From contig NZ_LT985748.1 in assembly GCF_900290115.1 (NCBI RefSeq), positions 749,120 to 813,119 on the forward strand: DNA of 64,000 nucleotides, written 5' to 3'. The translations under genes and the position numbers were made by a program. This DNA comes from Alistipes sp. Marseille-P5061. GTDB taxonomy: Bacteria > Bacteroidota > Bacteroidia > Bacteroidales > Rikenellaceae. Under the pieces are notes generated by a model. That model did not search any database. It worked only from the letters and a program-made list of their open reading frames with translations, and was not told where the DNA came from. This document shows positions 42,982-52,113 of this stretch, one piece after another (positions within the stretch are counted from its first letter, which is position 1; each line of letters starts with the position of its first letter).

Positions 42982-44261
42982 TGAAACAACCGCCCCTGAT
43001 TATCCCCTCGCAGGTCGATGTAACGCCGGCCGAACTGCACACGCTGCCTAACGGCGTGCGGCTCTACACCCTTGCGGCCCCCGAATTCGAGGTGCTGCGC
43101 ATCTCGTTCGTCTTCCGCGCCGGCACGGCCCGTCAGCGGGAGTTCTTCACCGCCTCGACGACCGCCAACATGCTCGCCGAAGGGAGCCGCGGGATGACGG
43201 CGCAGCAGATTGCCGAACGGCTCGACTACTACGGCTCGTGGTACGATGCCAACATCGACCGAGACTACGCCTACATCAGTTTCGCCGCCCTCTCGAAGTT
43301 CGTACCCCAGACGCTCGAGGTGGCCCGCGAGATTCTGCTCCGCCCGCTCTTCCCCGAGGAGGAGCTGCGCAGCTACTGCGCGAAGCGCCGCCAGCGGCTC
43401 ACCATCGACCGCACGAAGGTCGACGTGCGGGCCCGCGAGGCCTTTGCCCAGGCGCTCTTCGGGACGACGCACCCCTACGGCATTGCGGCGCCGACCGAGG
43501 CCTACGACGCGGTGACGCGACAGGCCATTGAGCACTTCTACCGCGAACACTACACCGCCGACCAAACGCTGGTGGTCTGCAGCGGCCGCATCGGAGCGCA
43601 GGAGCTCGATGTCGTCGGACGCCTTGCCGGCGCCCTTGCGACCTCCGCGGCCGGCGCCGAGGAGCCCATGCCGGCACCGGAGACCACCCACAGGCTCATC
43701 CTGCCTCATGCCGGGGCGGTGCAGTCGGCCATCCGCATCGGGCGGCTGCTCTTCCCGCGGCAGCATCCCGACTTTCTGGGCATGCAGGTGGTGGCCATGC
43801 TGCTGGGCGGCTACTTCGGCTCGCGTCTGATGCAGAACCTGCGCGAGCGCAACGGATTCACCTACGGGGTGGTGGCCGCCATGGTCAACTTCGAGCAGGC
43901 GGGCTACTTCGCCGTCGCAACACAGGTGGGCAGCGAGGTGACGGCCGAGGCGCTGGGCCAAATCTATGCCGAAATCGAGCGTCTGCGCAACGAGCCGGTC
44001 TCCGAGGAGGAGCTCTCGCTGGTGCGGAACATGATGGTCGGCGAGATGCTGCGCATCCTCGACGGCCCCTTCGGCATCGCCGACGTGACGATTGAGAACC
44101 TGCTTTGCGGCGACGGCAACGAGGTCATCGAGCAGAACATCCGCCGCATCCGGGCCATCACCCCCGCCGAGGTGCAGCGCCTGGCGCGACAGTATCTGGC
44201 CCACGAGGATTTGGTGACGGTCGTCGTCGGCGACCCCGAACTCGGCACGCTGCCCGAGTAG
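42978..44261 (+). CDS. M16 peptidase, non-catalytic subunit-like
   Basis: 427 aa. Has the M16 fold (TLPNGVRLYTLAAPEFEVLR, VFRAGTARQREFFTASTTAN) but the HxxEH motif is replaced by FTASTTANML, so it lacks zinc ligands. It keeps the C-terminal Arg/Tyr pair region GSRLMQNLRERNGFTYG that completes the active site of the partner. The ATG overlaps the partner's stop (ATGA), supporting coupled synthesis of a heterodimer. Confidence 0.92.
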   Translation: MMKQPPLIIPSQVDVTPAELHTLPNGVRLYTLAAPEFEVLRISFVFRAGTARQREFFTASTTANMLAEGSRGMTAQQIAERLDYYGSWYDANIDRDYAYISFAALSKFVPQTLEVAREILLRPLFPEEELRSYCAKRRQRLTIDRTKVDVRAREAFAQALFGTTHPYGIAAPTEAYDAVTRQAIEHFYREHYTADQTLVVCSGRIGAQELDVVGRLAGALATSAAGAEEPMPAPETTHRLILPHAGAVQSAIRIGRLLFPRQHPDFLGMQVVAMLLGGYFGSRLMQNLRERNGFTYGVVAAMVNFEQAGYFAVATQVGSEVTAEALGQIYAEIERLRNEPVSEEELSLVRNMMVGEMLRILDGPFGIADVTIENLLCGDGNEVIEQNIRRIRAITPAEVQRLARQYLAHEDLVTVVVGDPELGTLPE

Positions 44262-44383
44262 TCCGGACCGAATCCGCGGGACGCAAAGCAACCGGGTTGC
44301 AGAGATGCGGAGGCGCCCCACGCCGCGCACGCAGGCGGAAGCCCCCGACGCCGGCCGACAGGCTCCGCCCTGCAGAAAAAGCG

Positions 44384-44425
44384 AACCCCGGAGGGACCCA
44401 TGAATAAAGGTTCCTCCGGGGTTTT
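44384..44425. terminator. Terminator between the M16 pair and rsmA
   Basis: AACCCCGGAGG (44384-44394) pairs with CCTCCGGGGTT (44413-44423) and extends inward with GACC/GGTT pairs; T4 at 44422-44425. Flanking A-run on the left allows function on the minus strand for rsmA. Confidence 0.88.
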
Positions 44426-44462
44426 CCATACGGCACCCGCTCTTCGGAGCGTCCGTCTTACG

Positions 44463-45512
44463 TCAGGCTCCGGTCGGACCGGCCGCCCCCTGGTTGCGCT
44501 CCGCCGGTGCATCCGCCCCTGCGCCGTCTGCGGAGGCAGCTCCGATGTGTGCCGCCACCCAGCGCGTCAGCTCGACGAACTCGGCCACCGACAGCGTCTC
44601 GGCACGCCGTGAAAAGAAGGGGTGCTCCTCGCCGCCAAAGTTGCCGAAGACGGCCCGGAGCGAGTTGCGCAGCATCTTGCGCCGCTGGCCGAACGACGCC
44701 TTGACCACCCGCACGAAGAGCCGCTCGTCGCAGTCGAGCCGCTCGACGCCGTTGCGGCGCAGGCGGATGACGGCGCTCTTGACCTTCGGAGGGGGATTGA
44801 AGACCGTCTCGTTGACCGTGAAGAGGTATTCGATGTCGTACCACGCCTGCAGCAGCACGCTCAGGATGCCGTACTCCTTCGAGCCGGGAGGCTCGGCCAG
44901 ACGCACGGCCACCTCGCGCTGAATCATCCCGACGCATTCGGGCACCAGGTCGCGGTTCTCCAGGATTTTGAAGAAAATCTGGGACGAAATGTTGTAAGGG
45001 AAGTTGCCAATCACCTTCACCCCGCGCGGAAAGAGGTCGCGGAGCTCCATCCGCAGGAAATCGCCCTCCATAAGGCGCGGCGTAAACTCGGGATAGTGGT
45101 CGTGCAGGTAGGCGACGCTCTCGGAGTCGATTTCGGCGCCGTAGGTAACGATGTCGCGGCGCTGCAGCAGGAAGCGGGTCAGGACCCCCATGCCGCACCC
45201 CACCTCGAGTACGTCGCAGGCGCCGCCGGCAGGCACATCCGCCTCCTGTCCGGAGGCTTCGGACGGTACGGAGGGCTTCGGCGCGCTCTTCGCCGTGGAG
45301 CTCGCCACGACTGCGGTGTCCGATGCCGCGTCTCCGTTTGGCGCATTGTTCGCTTTAGGCGCGGCGTCCGTCTCCGGCGCGGCACAGTGGAAGGAGCCGT
45401 CGGATGTGGCCACGAGGGCGCCGCCCGAGAGCGCGTCGCAGATTTTGCGGGCAATGTTGAGGTCGACCAGGAAATGCTGGCCCAACGATTTTTTGGCTCT
45501 GACTTCGGTCAT
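44463..45512 (-). CDS. rsmA: 16S rRNA dimethyladenosine transferase with low-complexity insertion
   Basis: 349 aa, longer than the usual 260-280. Dimethylates two adjacent adenines in helix 45 of 16S rRNA. The N-terminus is classic (EVRAKKSLGQHFLVDLNIA), and SAM motifs follow: VLEVGCGMGVLT, GAEIDSESVAYL, MEGDFLRM and NFPYNISSQIFF. Between the first helix (ending ICDALSGG, ~31) and motif I (~100) there are about 65 extra residues rich in Ala, Ser, Pro and Asp (for example AAPKANNAPNGDAASDTAVV). The C-terminal ~20 residues are Ala/Gly-rich. The ATG at 45512 sits five bases from a TATCTTTG box. Confidence 0.93.
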   Translation of the reverse strand: MTEVRAKKSLGQHFLVDLNIARKICDALSGGALVATSDGSFHCAAPETDAAPKANNAPNGDAASDTAVVASSTAKSAPKPSVPSEASGQEADVPAGGACDVLEVGCGMGVLTRFLLQRRDIVTYGAEIDSESVAYLHDHYPEFTPRLMEGDFLRMELRDLFPRGVKVIGNFPYNISSQIFFKILENRDLVPECVGMIQREVAVRLAEPPGSKEYGILSVLLQAWYDIEYLFTVNETVFNPPPKVKSAVIRLRRNGVERLDCDERLFVRVVKASFGQRRKMLRNSLRAVFGNFGGEEHPFFSRRAETLSVAEFVELTRWVAAHIGAASADGAGADAPAERNQGAAGPTGA

Positions 45513-45879
45513 GGGTGCAAAGATACGAAAAGGGTGACAGAGCGCCAAACCGGAAGCCGGGTTTTCGCCTGTCGAAGAGGGCGCTCCATCGGCTCCGTCA
45601 CGCAGACAGGGAGCAGCCTTCACCACTCCCTGTCCTCTTCTTGCTTCTTACTTCGGGTTCGGGAAGGTCGTCGCAACCCTCCGCAAGGTTCATTCCCCGC
45701 AGCAGCCGGTCCCGGAACGACCGCCCCGGTGCCTCAACGACACGGAGCCTTACCAACTCAGCGGCGTCCCTGCACAAACGGTCAACTACCCCACCGGCTC
45801 AGCGGCGCCCCTGCACAACCGGGAACCACTCTGCCAATTCAGCGCCCCTCCTGCACAACCGGGCAACTACCCCACCGGC
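45513..45879. repeat. Gap with 41-bp tandem repeat upstream of rsmA
   Basis: A unit beginning CTCAGCGGCGCCCCTGCACA and ending CTACCCCACCGG starts at 45757, 45798, 45838 and 45879 (periods 41, 40, 41). The last copy runs into the 3' end of the small membrane protein gene at 45880. The period is not a multiple of three and no reading frame is kept. The part 45530-45750 shows nothing I can identify. Confidence 0.8.
45518..45525 (-). promoter_or_regulatory. -7 box directly in front of rsmA (probably leaderless)
   Basis: TATCTTTG, then CACCC, then ATG; the same layout as the M16 gene at 41.7 kb. Confidence 0.7.
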
Positions 45880-46140
45880 TCAGCGGCGGCCTCGGCGCAA
45901 GCGGGAGCGGTTCTTCTTCTCCTCCTTCTGTTCCTTGCGCTCCTGCGCACGGCGCGCCTGGCGCAACCTCCGCTGCGTGACGCGGAACGAATAGAGCAGG
46001 CCGACGAAGCCCACGCCCAGCACGGCAACCCAGAACCAGACGGCAATGCCCGACGGCATGTATTCGACGGCATAGATGATGCCCGCAATGGCCACGACCA
46101 TCATCAGCAGCCGCAGTCCCTGCAACAGTTTCTCTTTCAT
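45880..46140 (-). CDS. Small two-helix membrane protein with basic tail
   Basis: 86 aa: membrane helices at about 8-27 and 32-52, then a strongly basic/charged tail (RRLRQARRAQERKEQKEEKK). The final codons are formed from the start of a 41-bp tandem repeat copy. Unknown function; 26 bp after another tiny membrane protein gene on the same strand. Confidence 0.6.
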   Translation of the reverse strand: MKEKLLQGLRLLMMVVAIAGIIYAVEYMPSGIAVWFWVAVLGVGFVGLLYSFRVTQRRLRQARRAQERKEQKEEKKNRSRLRRGRR

Positions 46141-46166
46141 AGGCTCAGAATCTCAGTTTAGGCCCC

Positions 46167-46391
46167 TCAGGGGAGTTTGTGCGGATTGACCTCGTCGAGG
46201 TGGCGCCGCCGCTTCTTCTTGTATTCGTTCCAGGTCATGCCCGCACCCGCCAGCACGAAGAGGAAGGCAATGAGCAAATCGAGCAGACAGACACACGCCG
46301 GCCGTGCCACAAGCCAATAGATGTTGACCCCCAGCCACACGACAGTCGCACAGAAAAACACTAAGGCAAGAGTAAAGGTCTTCTTATTCAT
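46167..46391 (-). CDS. Small two-helix membrane protein
   Basis: 74 aa from the ATG at 46391 (MNKKTFTLALVFFCATVVWL). Helices at about 5-27 and 34-52, including ACVCLLDLLIAFLFVLAG, then a basic end (YKKKRRRHLDEV). Unknown function. Sits between recQ and the other tiny membrane protein, all on the minus strand. Confidence 0.6.
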   Translation of the reverse strand: MNKKTFTLALVFFCATVVWLGVNIYWLVARPACVCLLDLLIAFLFVLAGAGMTWNEYKKKRRRHLDEVNPHKLP

Positions 46392-46529
46392 AGGCGTTCG
46401 TTTTAGGTTACATCGGGCCCCGCACCGGCTCCGGGCAGTGCCCGGACGACGCAAAGGTCCCTTATCTCGCGCACCGGAGAGACCCCTGCCGGCGGCACTG
46501 AAAACCGCCGGAAACGCCTCACCGGAGCA

Positions 46530-48734
46530 TCAGTTGCCCTGCTCGCAGATGAACTTGATGCGCACCAGACGAATCTCCTCCTCCGTATAGTCGGGACCCA
46601 GCTCCTTGATGGCCACATCGAGCGAATCGCTCTCGGCATCCTCCTTGAAGTAGAGGTAGATGTCGTCGGCCTTGTCCTCGTCCATGAACTCGCGGATGTA
46701 GTAGGAGATGTCGAGCTTCGTTCCCGAGTTGACGATGCCCTCGATTTCGGTCAGCAGCTCGTCGAAGTCGAGGTCCTTGGCGCGGGCGATGTCCTCGAAG
46801 TCCATCTTGCGGTCGATGGACTGGATGATGAATATCTTGTTGCCCGACTTGTTGCCCACCGACTTGACAATCATGTCCTGCGGGCGGATAATCTCCTTCT
46901 CCTCGACGTAGGCCTTGATGAGCTTGACGAACTCCTCGCCGAACTTGCGCGCCTTGCCCACGCCCACGCCCGTGATGTTCTGCATCTCCTCGAGCGTGAT
47001 GGGGTACTGCACCGACATGTCCTCGAGCGAGGGGTCCTGGAAGATGACGAAGGGGGGCAGCCCGTGCTTCTTGGCCACCTTCTTGCGCAGGTCCTTGAGC
47101 ATCGCGAAGAGCTCCTCGTCGGCCGCTCCGCCCTTGCCCATCGGCGCCACCGCCTCAATCTCCTTCTCCTCGGCGTCGTAGTCGTGGTCGAGCGTCACGG
47201 TCACGGGGAAGGGCATGGCGATGTAGTTCTCACCCTTGCGGTTGATGGAAATCAGACCGTAGTTCTCGATATTCTTGTCGACCAGTCCGAGGATGAGCGC
47301 CTGACGCACCACGGCGCCCCAGAAGCGGGCATCGTGGTCGGCTCCGGCGCTGAACCACTTCGACTTGTTGTGGCCGTAGCTCTTGATGAGGGCTGTATTC
47401 TTGCCCAGCAGCACGTTGATGAGGTAGTCGCTCTTGAACTTGTCGCCGATGTCGCGCAGCGCCTCGAGCGCCATCTTCAGCTCGGCCTTGGCGTCGACCT
47501 TGGGCTTGGGGTTGCGGCAGTTGTCGCAGTTGCCGCAGTTCTCCTCGGTATACTCCTCGCCGAAGTAGTGCAGCAGCGTCTTGCGGCGGCACATCGAGCT
47601 CTCGGCATAGGAGACCGTCTCGAGCAGCAGCAGCTTGCCGATTTCCTGCTCGGCAATGGGCTTGCCCTGCATGAACTTCTCGAGCTTCTGGATATCCTTG
47701 TAGCTGTAGAAGGCCAGGCAGTACCCCTCGCCGCCGTCGCGGCCCGCACGGCCCGTCTCCTGGTAGTAGCCCTCGAGCGACTTGGGCATGTCGTAGTGAA
47801 TCACGTAGCGCACGTCGGGCTTGTCGATGCCCATGCCGAAGGCAATCGTCGCCACAATCACGTCGACACGCTCCATGAGGAAGTCGTCCTGGTTGGCAGC
47901 ACGCGTCGAGGCATCCATGCCGGCATGGTAGGCGCGTGCCTTGATGCCGTTGGCCAAGAGCAGCTCGGTGAGCTCCTCGACCTTCTTGCGGCTCAGGCAG
48001 TAGATGATGCCGCTCTTGCCCTCGTTCTGCTTGATGAAGCGGATGATGTCGTGGTCGACGTTGTGCTTGGGCCTTATTTCATAATAGAGGTTGGGACGGT
48101 TGAACGACGACTTGAAGACCGAGGCGTCGGTCATGCCCAGGTTCTTCTGGATGTCCATCTGCACCTTGGGGGTGGCGGTGGCCGTCAGGGCGATGAGCGG
48201 CGCCGGGCCTATTTCGTTGATGATGGGGCGGATGCGGCGGTACTCGGGCCGGAAGTCGTGGCCCCACTCCGAGATGCAGTGCGCCTCGTCGATGGCGTAG
48301 AACGAAATTTTGATTTTGCGCAGGAAGGCGACGTTGTCCTCCTTGGTCAGCGATTCGGGGGCGAAGTAGAGCAGCTTGGTCTTCCCAGCGAGCACGTCGG
48401 AGCGGACCTGCTGCACGGCCGTCTTGTTGAGCGACGAGTTGAGGAAGTGCGCAATGCCCGACTCGGCCGAGAAGGTACGCATGGAGTCCACCTGATTCTT
48501 CATCAGGGCGATGAGCGGCGAGATGACAATCGCCACACCCTCCATCAGAAGCGCCGGAAGCTGGTAGCACAATGATTTGCCGCCGCCCGTTGGCATCAAT
48601 ACAAAGGTATCCCTGCCGGCCAACACGTTACGGATGACGGCTTCCTGGTTCCCTTTGAACGATGAGAATCCGAAGTACTCCTTCAGCTTCTCGTGCAACA
48701 GCGATGATTGTTCCTTTTCCTGCTCCTGTTTCAT
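46530..48734 (-). CDS. recQ: ATP-dependent DNA helicase RecQ
   Basis: 734 aa. Helicase motifs: [17 protein letters not shown] (motif 0), [16 protein letters not shown] (Walker A), [17 protein letters not shown] (DEAH and aromatic-rich loop), [25 protein letters not shown] and GRAGRDG. The RQC zinc site has [12 protein letters not shown] and [10 protein letters not shown]; an HRDC domain lies near 530-610. A ~110-residue C-terminal extension ([20 protein letters not shown]) follows HRDC, as in other Bacteroidales RecQ. Start placed at 48734 because the upstream ATG at 48770 lies almost on top of the -7 box. Confidence 0.95.
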   Translation of the reverse strand: MKQEQEKEQSSLLHEKLKEYFGFSSFKGNQEAVIRNVLAGRDTFVLMPTGGGKSLCYQLPALLMEGVAIVISPLIALMKNQVDSMRTFSAESGIAHFLNSSLNKTAVQQVRSDVLAGKTKLLYFAPESLTKEDNVAFLRKIKISFYAIDEAHCISEWGHDFRPEYRRIRPIINEIGPAPLIALTATATPKVQMDIQKNLGMTDASVFKSSFNRPNLYYEIRPKHNVDHDIIRFIKQNEGKSGIIYCLSRKKVEELTELLLANGIKARAYHAGMDASTRAANQDDFLMERVDVIVATIAFGMGIDKPDVRYVIHYDMPKSLEGYYQETGRAGRDGGEGYCLAFYSYKDIQKLEKFMQGKPIAEQEIGKLLLLETVSYAESSMCRRKTLLHYFGEEYTEENCGNCDNCRNPKPKVDAKAELKMALEALRDIGDKFKSDYLINVLLGKNTALIKSYGHNKSKWFSAGADHDARFWGAVVRQALILGLVDKNIENYGLISINRKGENYIAMPFPVTVTLDHDYDAEEKEIEAVAPMGKGGAADEELFAMLKDLRKKVAKKHGLPPFVIFQDPSLEDMSVQYPITLEEMQNITGVGVGKARKFGEEFVKLIKAYVEEKEIIRPQDMIVKSVGNKSGNKIFIIQSIDRKMDFEDIARAKDLDFDELLTEIEGIVNSGTKLDISYYIREFMDEDKADDIYLYFKEDAESDSLDVAIKELGPDYTEEEIRLVRIKFICEQGN

Positions 48735-48771
48735 TGTCGTCTGCACAGTCTCTAAAATCACAAAATTCATT

Positions 48772-48779
48772 CAAAGATA
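48772..48779 (-). promoter_or_regulatory. -7 box for recQ
   Basis: TATCTTTG followed by AA, 37 bp from the chosen recQ ATG. Divergent from the lptB promoter 22 bp away. Confidence 0.65.
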
Positions 48780-48801
48780 AAAAAATTTTCGGAAAAAAGC
48801 A

Positions 48802-48809
48802 TAACTTTG
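48802..48809 (+). promoter_or_regulatory. -7 box for lptB
   Basis: TAACTTTG in an AT-rich stretch, 23 bp before the lptB ATG. Confidence 0.65.
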
Positions 48810-48832
48810 TCAAAAATTTTATTCGGCAAAAC

Positions 48833-49732
48833 ATGCGTCTCTACACCAGTGAACTCGTCAAGAAATACAAGACCCGCACGGTGGTCAATCACGTCTCCAT
48901 CGATGTCCGGCAGGGAGAAATCGTCGGTCTGCTCGGACCCAACGGAGCGGGCAAGACGACGACCTTCTACATGATTGTGGGGCTTATCAAACCCAACGAG
49001 GGGCAGATATTTCTCGAGAACGACGAGGGCGTGGTGACCGAGCTCACGCACGAACCGGTCTACCGCCGCGCACAGATGGGCGTCGGCTATCTGGCCCAGG
49101 AGGCGTCGGTCTTCCGCCGGCTCTCGGTCGAGGACAACATCCGGGCCGTGCTCGAAATGACCGACTACTCGAAGCAGTACCAGCAGGAGCGCGTCGAGGC
49201 GCTCATCGAGGAGTTCCGCCTGCAGAAGGTGCGCAAGAGCCTCGGCATCCAGCTCTCGGGCGGCGAGCGGCGCCGTACGGAGATTGCCCGCGCGGTGGCC
49301 ATCAACCCCGCCTTCATCCTGCTCGACGAGCCCTTTGCGGGTGTCGACCCCATCGCCGTGGAGGATATCCAGTCGATTGTCGCCACCCTGAAGCACAAGA
49401 ACATCGGCGTCATTATCACCGACCACAACGTCGACGAGACGCTGGCCATCACCGACCGCACCTACCTGCTCTACGAGGGCAAAATCCTCAAGACGGGTAC
49501 GGCCGAGGAGCTGGCCGCCGACCCGATGGTGCGCAAGGTCTACCTCGGACAGCACTTCGAGCTCAAGAAGAGCCACCAAATCACCCAGGACATGAAAAAC
49601 CGCAAGGCGGCCGAGGCCGCGCCCCGGACTTCGGAGGCGGACGCAGCTCAGAAGCCGGCGGATGCCGCAGCGCCCGACGGCGGAGCGGAAGCGGACGCCG
49701 GGGCGGAAACCGGGACGCCGAAAAACGAGTAA
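48833..49732 (+). CDS. lptB: LPS export ABC transporter ATPase LptB
   Basis: 299 aa; powers lipopolysaccharide transport with LptFG. Walker [13 protein letters not shown]-loop region [13 protein letters not shown], signature [14 protein letters not shown], Walker [14 protein letters not shown] and switch His in [32 protein letters not shown] is typical of LptB. The C-terminal ~45 residues are an Ala/Asp/Glu-rich extension absent from the ~240-aa proteobacterial form. Start at [12 protein letters not shown]; the frame goes further upstream over the promoter. Confidence 0.93.
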   Translation: MRLYTSELVKKYKTRTVVNHVSIDVRQGEIVGLLGPNGAGKTTTFYMIVGLIKPNEGQIFLENDEGVVTELTHEPVYRRAQMGVGYLAQEASVFRRLSVEDNIRAVLEMTDYSKQYQQERVEALIEEFRLQKVRKSLGIQLSGGERRRTEIARAVAINPAFILLDEPFAGVDPIAVEDIQSIVATLKHKNIGVIITDHNVDETLAITDRTYLLYEGKILKTGTAEELAADPMVRKVYLGQHFELKKSHQITQDMKNRKAAEAAPRTSEADAAQKPADAAAPDGGAEADAGAETGTPKNE

Positions 49733-49741
49733 ATTCCAGTC

Positions 49742-50989
49742 ATGGACATCACCATACCCCCGGGGCGCGTCGCAGGCGCGTTGACGCCCCCCTGTTCGAA
49801 GAGTTACGCCCAACGCGCCCTGGCCGCCTCGCTGCTGGCCGACGGGGAATCGACCCTGCACAACATCGAATTCTGCGACGACACGCGCTCGGCGCTGCAC
49901 TGCATCCGCACGCTGGGTGCCGAGGTGCGGCAGACGGGCGCCGACACGCTCTCCATCCGCGGAGGCCTGGCGCCCCGCGCCAACCGGCTCCAGGTGGGCG
50001 AATCGGGCCTTGCGGCGCGTCTGTTCACCCCCATTGCCGCCCTCGGACGCGAGCCGATGCTCATCGAGGGCACGGGGTCGCTGCTCCGCCGCCCGATGCA
50101 CCCGATGACCGAGGCGCTGCGGCAGCTGGGCGCCTACGCCCGTGACAACGAGGGGCGGCTGCCCGTCGAGGTGCGGGGACCGCTCGAGGGGGGCGAGCTG
50201 GAGATTGACGGCTCGCTCTCGTCGCAGTTCGTCACCGGACTGCTGCTGGCGCTTCCCCTGGCGCACCGCGACACGACACTCCACGTGCGCCACGCCGTCT
50301 CGAAGCCCTATCTGGCGATGACCGTCTCGACGGCCGCCCGCTTCGGCGTGGAAATCAGCCACAACGACCTCGAGGAGTTCTTCATCGAGGGGGGCCAGCG
50401 CTACCGCCCGGCGGAGTTCGCCATCGAGGGCGACTGGAGCGCCGCAGCCATGATGCTGGCCATCGGCGCCACGGCCGGCGAGGTGCGCGTCGAGACCATC
50501 TCGAGCCTCTCGCAGCAGGCCGACACGGCCGTGCTGACGGCCCTCGTCCGCTCGGGGGCGGGCCTCATCGACGAGACGAAGGCCGTCACGGCGGCACAAC
50601 GTCCGCTGCGCGCCTTCGAGTTCGACGCCACGCACTGCCCCGACCTCTTCCCGGCGCTGGCCGTCCTGGCCTCGGCGGCCGAGGGAGTGAGCGTCATCCG
50701 GGGCACCTCGCGCCTCGAGCACAAGGAGTGCCACCGCGCCGAGGCGCTGCGCGAGGAGTACGGCCGTCTGGGCATCGAAATCGACATCGATACCGAGGAC
50801 ATCATGCGCATCCGCGGCGGAGCGCTCCACGGCGGACGGGTTTCGAGCCACGGCGACCACCGCATCGCCATGTCGCTGGCCGCCGCAGCCCTGCGCGCCG
50901 ACGGTCCGGTGACCATCGAGGGAGCCGAGTGCGTCTCGAAGAGCTACCCGCTCTTCTTCGAGGAGCTCAAGCGGCTGCGCGTCCGGTGA
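49742..50989 (+). CDS. aroA: 3-phosphoshikimate 1-carboxyvinyltransferase (EPSP synthase)
   Basis: 415 aa; joins shikimate-3-phosphate and PEP. N-terminal CSKSYAQRALAASLL with the substrate Lys, GESGLAARLFTPIAAL, GSLSSQFVTGLLLALPL, and C-terminal GDHRIAMSLAAAAL. Starts 9 bp after lptB and is followed 35 bp later by aroC, so two late shikimate enzymes are co-expressed. Confidence 0.95.
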   Translation: MDITIPPGRVAGALTPPCSKSYAQRALAASLLADGESTLHNIEFCDDTRSALHCIRTLGAEVRQTGADTLSIRGGLAPRANRLQVGESGLAARLFTPIAALGREPMLIEGTGSLLRRPMHPMTEALRQLGAYARDNEGRLPVEVRGPLEGGELEIDGSLSSQFVTGLLLALPLAHRDTTLHVRHAVSKPYLAMTVSTAARFGVEISHNDLEEFFIEGGQRYRPAEFAIEGDWSAAAMMLAIGATAGEVRVETISSLSQQADTAVLTALVRSGAGLIDETKAVTAAQRPLRAFEFDATHCPDLFPALAVLASAAEGVSVIRGTSRLEHKECHRAEALREEYGRLGIEIDIDTEDIMRIRGGALHGGRVSSHGDHRIAMSLAAAALRADGPVTIEGAECVSKSYPLFFEELKRLRVR

Positions 50990-51024
50990 CATCGAAAACA
51001 ACAGAAGAGAGAACCCCCATTTCC

Positions 51025-52113
51025 ATGAATACCTTCGGCAGAAACTTCCGACTCTCGCTCTGGGGCGAATCCCACGGCAGCCTGCTCGGCATCACGCTCG
51101 ACGGCGTGCCGGCAGGCATTCCGCTCTCGGCCGAGGAGTTCGAGGCGGACCTGGCACGGCGCCGCTCGGGCGCCGCGGGGACCACGCCCCGCCGCGAAAA
51201 GGACACCCCGCGCATCGTCTCGGGGCTCTACCGCGGCCATACGACCGGGGCGCCGCTCACGCTGCTGTTCGACAATACGGACACCCGCTCGGCGGACTAC
51301 CCCGCCGCCGGTTCGCGCTTCCGACCCTCGCACGCCGACCGCACGGCGTGGGTCAAGTACCACGGCTACAACGACCCGCGCGGCGGAGGCCACTTCTCGG
51401 GGCGGCTCACGCTGCCGCTCGTTGCCGCGGGGGTCGTAGCCAAGCGGATGCTGCCCGGCGAGGTGCGCTTCGAGACGCGGCTGGCCGAGATGGGCGGATG
51501 CGACGACGCCTCCCGCTTCGAGGAGCTGCTGCGCAACGCCGCCGCCGAGGGCGATTCGCTGGGCGGTGTGGTTGCCTGCCGCGTGCGGGGCGTTCCAGCC
51601 GGCTACGGCGAGCCCTTCTTCGACACGGTCGAAGGGGTGGCCGCCCACCTGCTCTTCGCCATCCCCGGCGTCAAGGGGGTGGAGTTCGGCAGCGGCTTCG
51701 CCGCGGCGCGCAGCTGCGGCTCCGCCAACAACGACCTGCTGCTCGACGCCGAGGGACACACCGCGACGAACCATGCGGGAGGCATCGACGGCGGCATCAC
51801 CAACGGCAACGACCTCGTGGTGCGCGTTGCCTTCAAACCCACGCCGAGCATCGCCCGCGAACAATTCACCTACGACCCCGCAACGGGGACGCGGCGGGCG
51901 CTGCGCATCGGCGGCCGCCACGGCCTCTGCATTGCATTGAGGGGCGCCGTGGTGGTCGAGGCCGCGCTGGCCATCATTCTTGCCGCCCTGCCCCCCCCAT
52001 GCCCCCCCGCCACGATATCATCCGCCGCATCACCGAGGCGCTCACCCCCCTCTACGGGCACGACGAGGCGCGCAGCATCGCACTGCTCACGGCCGCCGGG
52101 CTGGGCGGCGTGA
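51025..52113 (+). CDS. aroC: Chorismate synthase (3' end overlaps prmC)
   Basis: 362 aa; makes chorismate from EPSP with reduced FMN. Motifs: LSLWGESHGSLLGITLDG, RPSHADRTAWVKYHG, GGGHFSGRLTLPLVAAG, NHAGGIDGGITNG and GGRHGLCIALRGAVVVEAALA. After AIILAAL the frame enters a C8 tract and the last ~38 codons lie within prmC in another frame, giving a Pro/Ser/Thr/Arg-rich tail unlike the family. The conserved core ends at about residue 322. Confidence 0.92.
   Translation: MNTFGRNFRLSLWGESHGSLLGITLDGVPAGIPLSAEEFEADLARRRSGAAGTTPRREKDTPRIVSGLYRGHTTGAPLTLLFDNTDTRSADYPAAGSRFRPSHADRTAWVKYHGYNDPRGGGHFSGRLTLPLVAAGVVAKRMLPGEVRFETRLAEMGGCDDASRFEELLRNAAAEGDSLGGVVACRVRGVPAGYGEPFFDTVEGVAAHLLFAIPGVKGVEFGSGFAAARSCGSANNDLLLDAEGHTATNHAGGIDGGITNGNDLVVRVAFKPTPSIAREQFTYDPATGTRRALRIGGRHGLCIALRGAVVVEAALAIILAALPPPCPPATISSAASPRRSPPSTGTTRRAASHCSRPPGWAA
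51991..51998 (+). other. C8 tract at the aroC/prmC junction
   Basis: Eight C directly before the prmC ATG (51999), with a second C7 run at 52002-52008. Reading C-CCC-CCC in the aroC frame, a -1 slip here would put aroC translation into the prmC frame. Confidence 0.8.
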
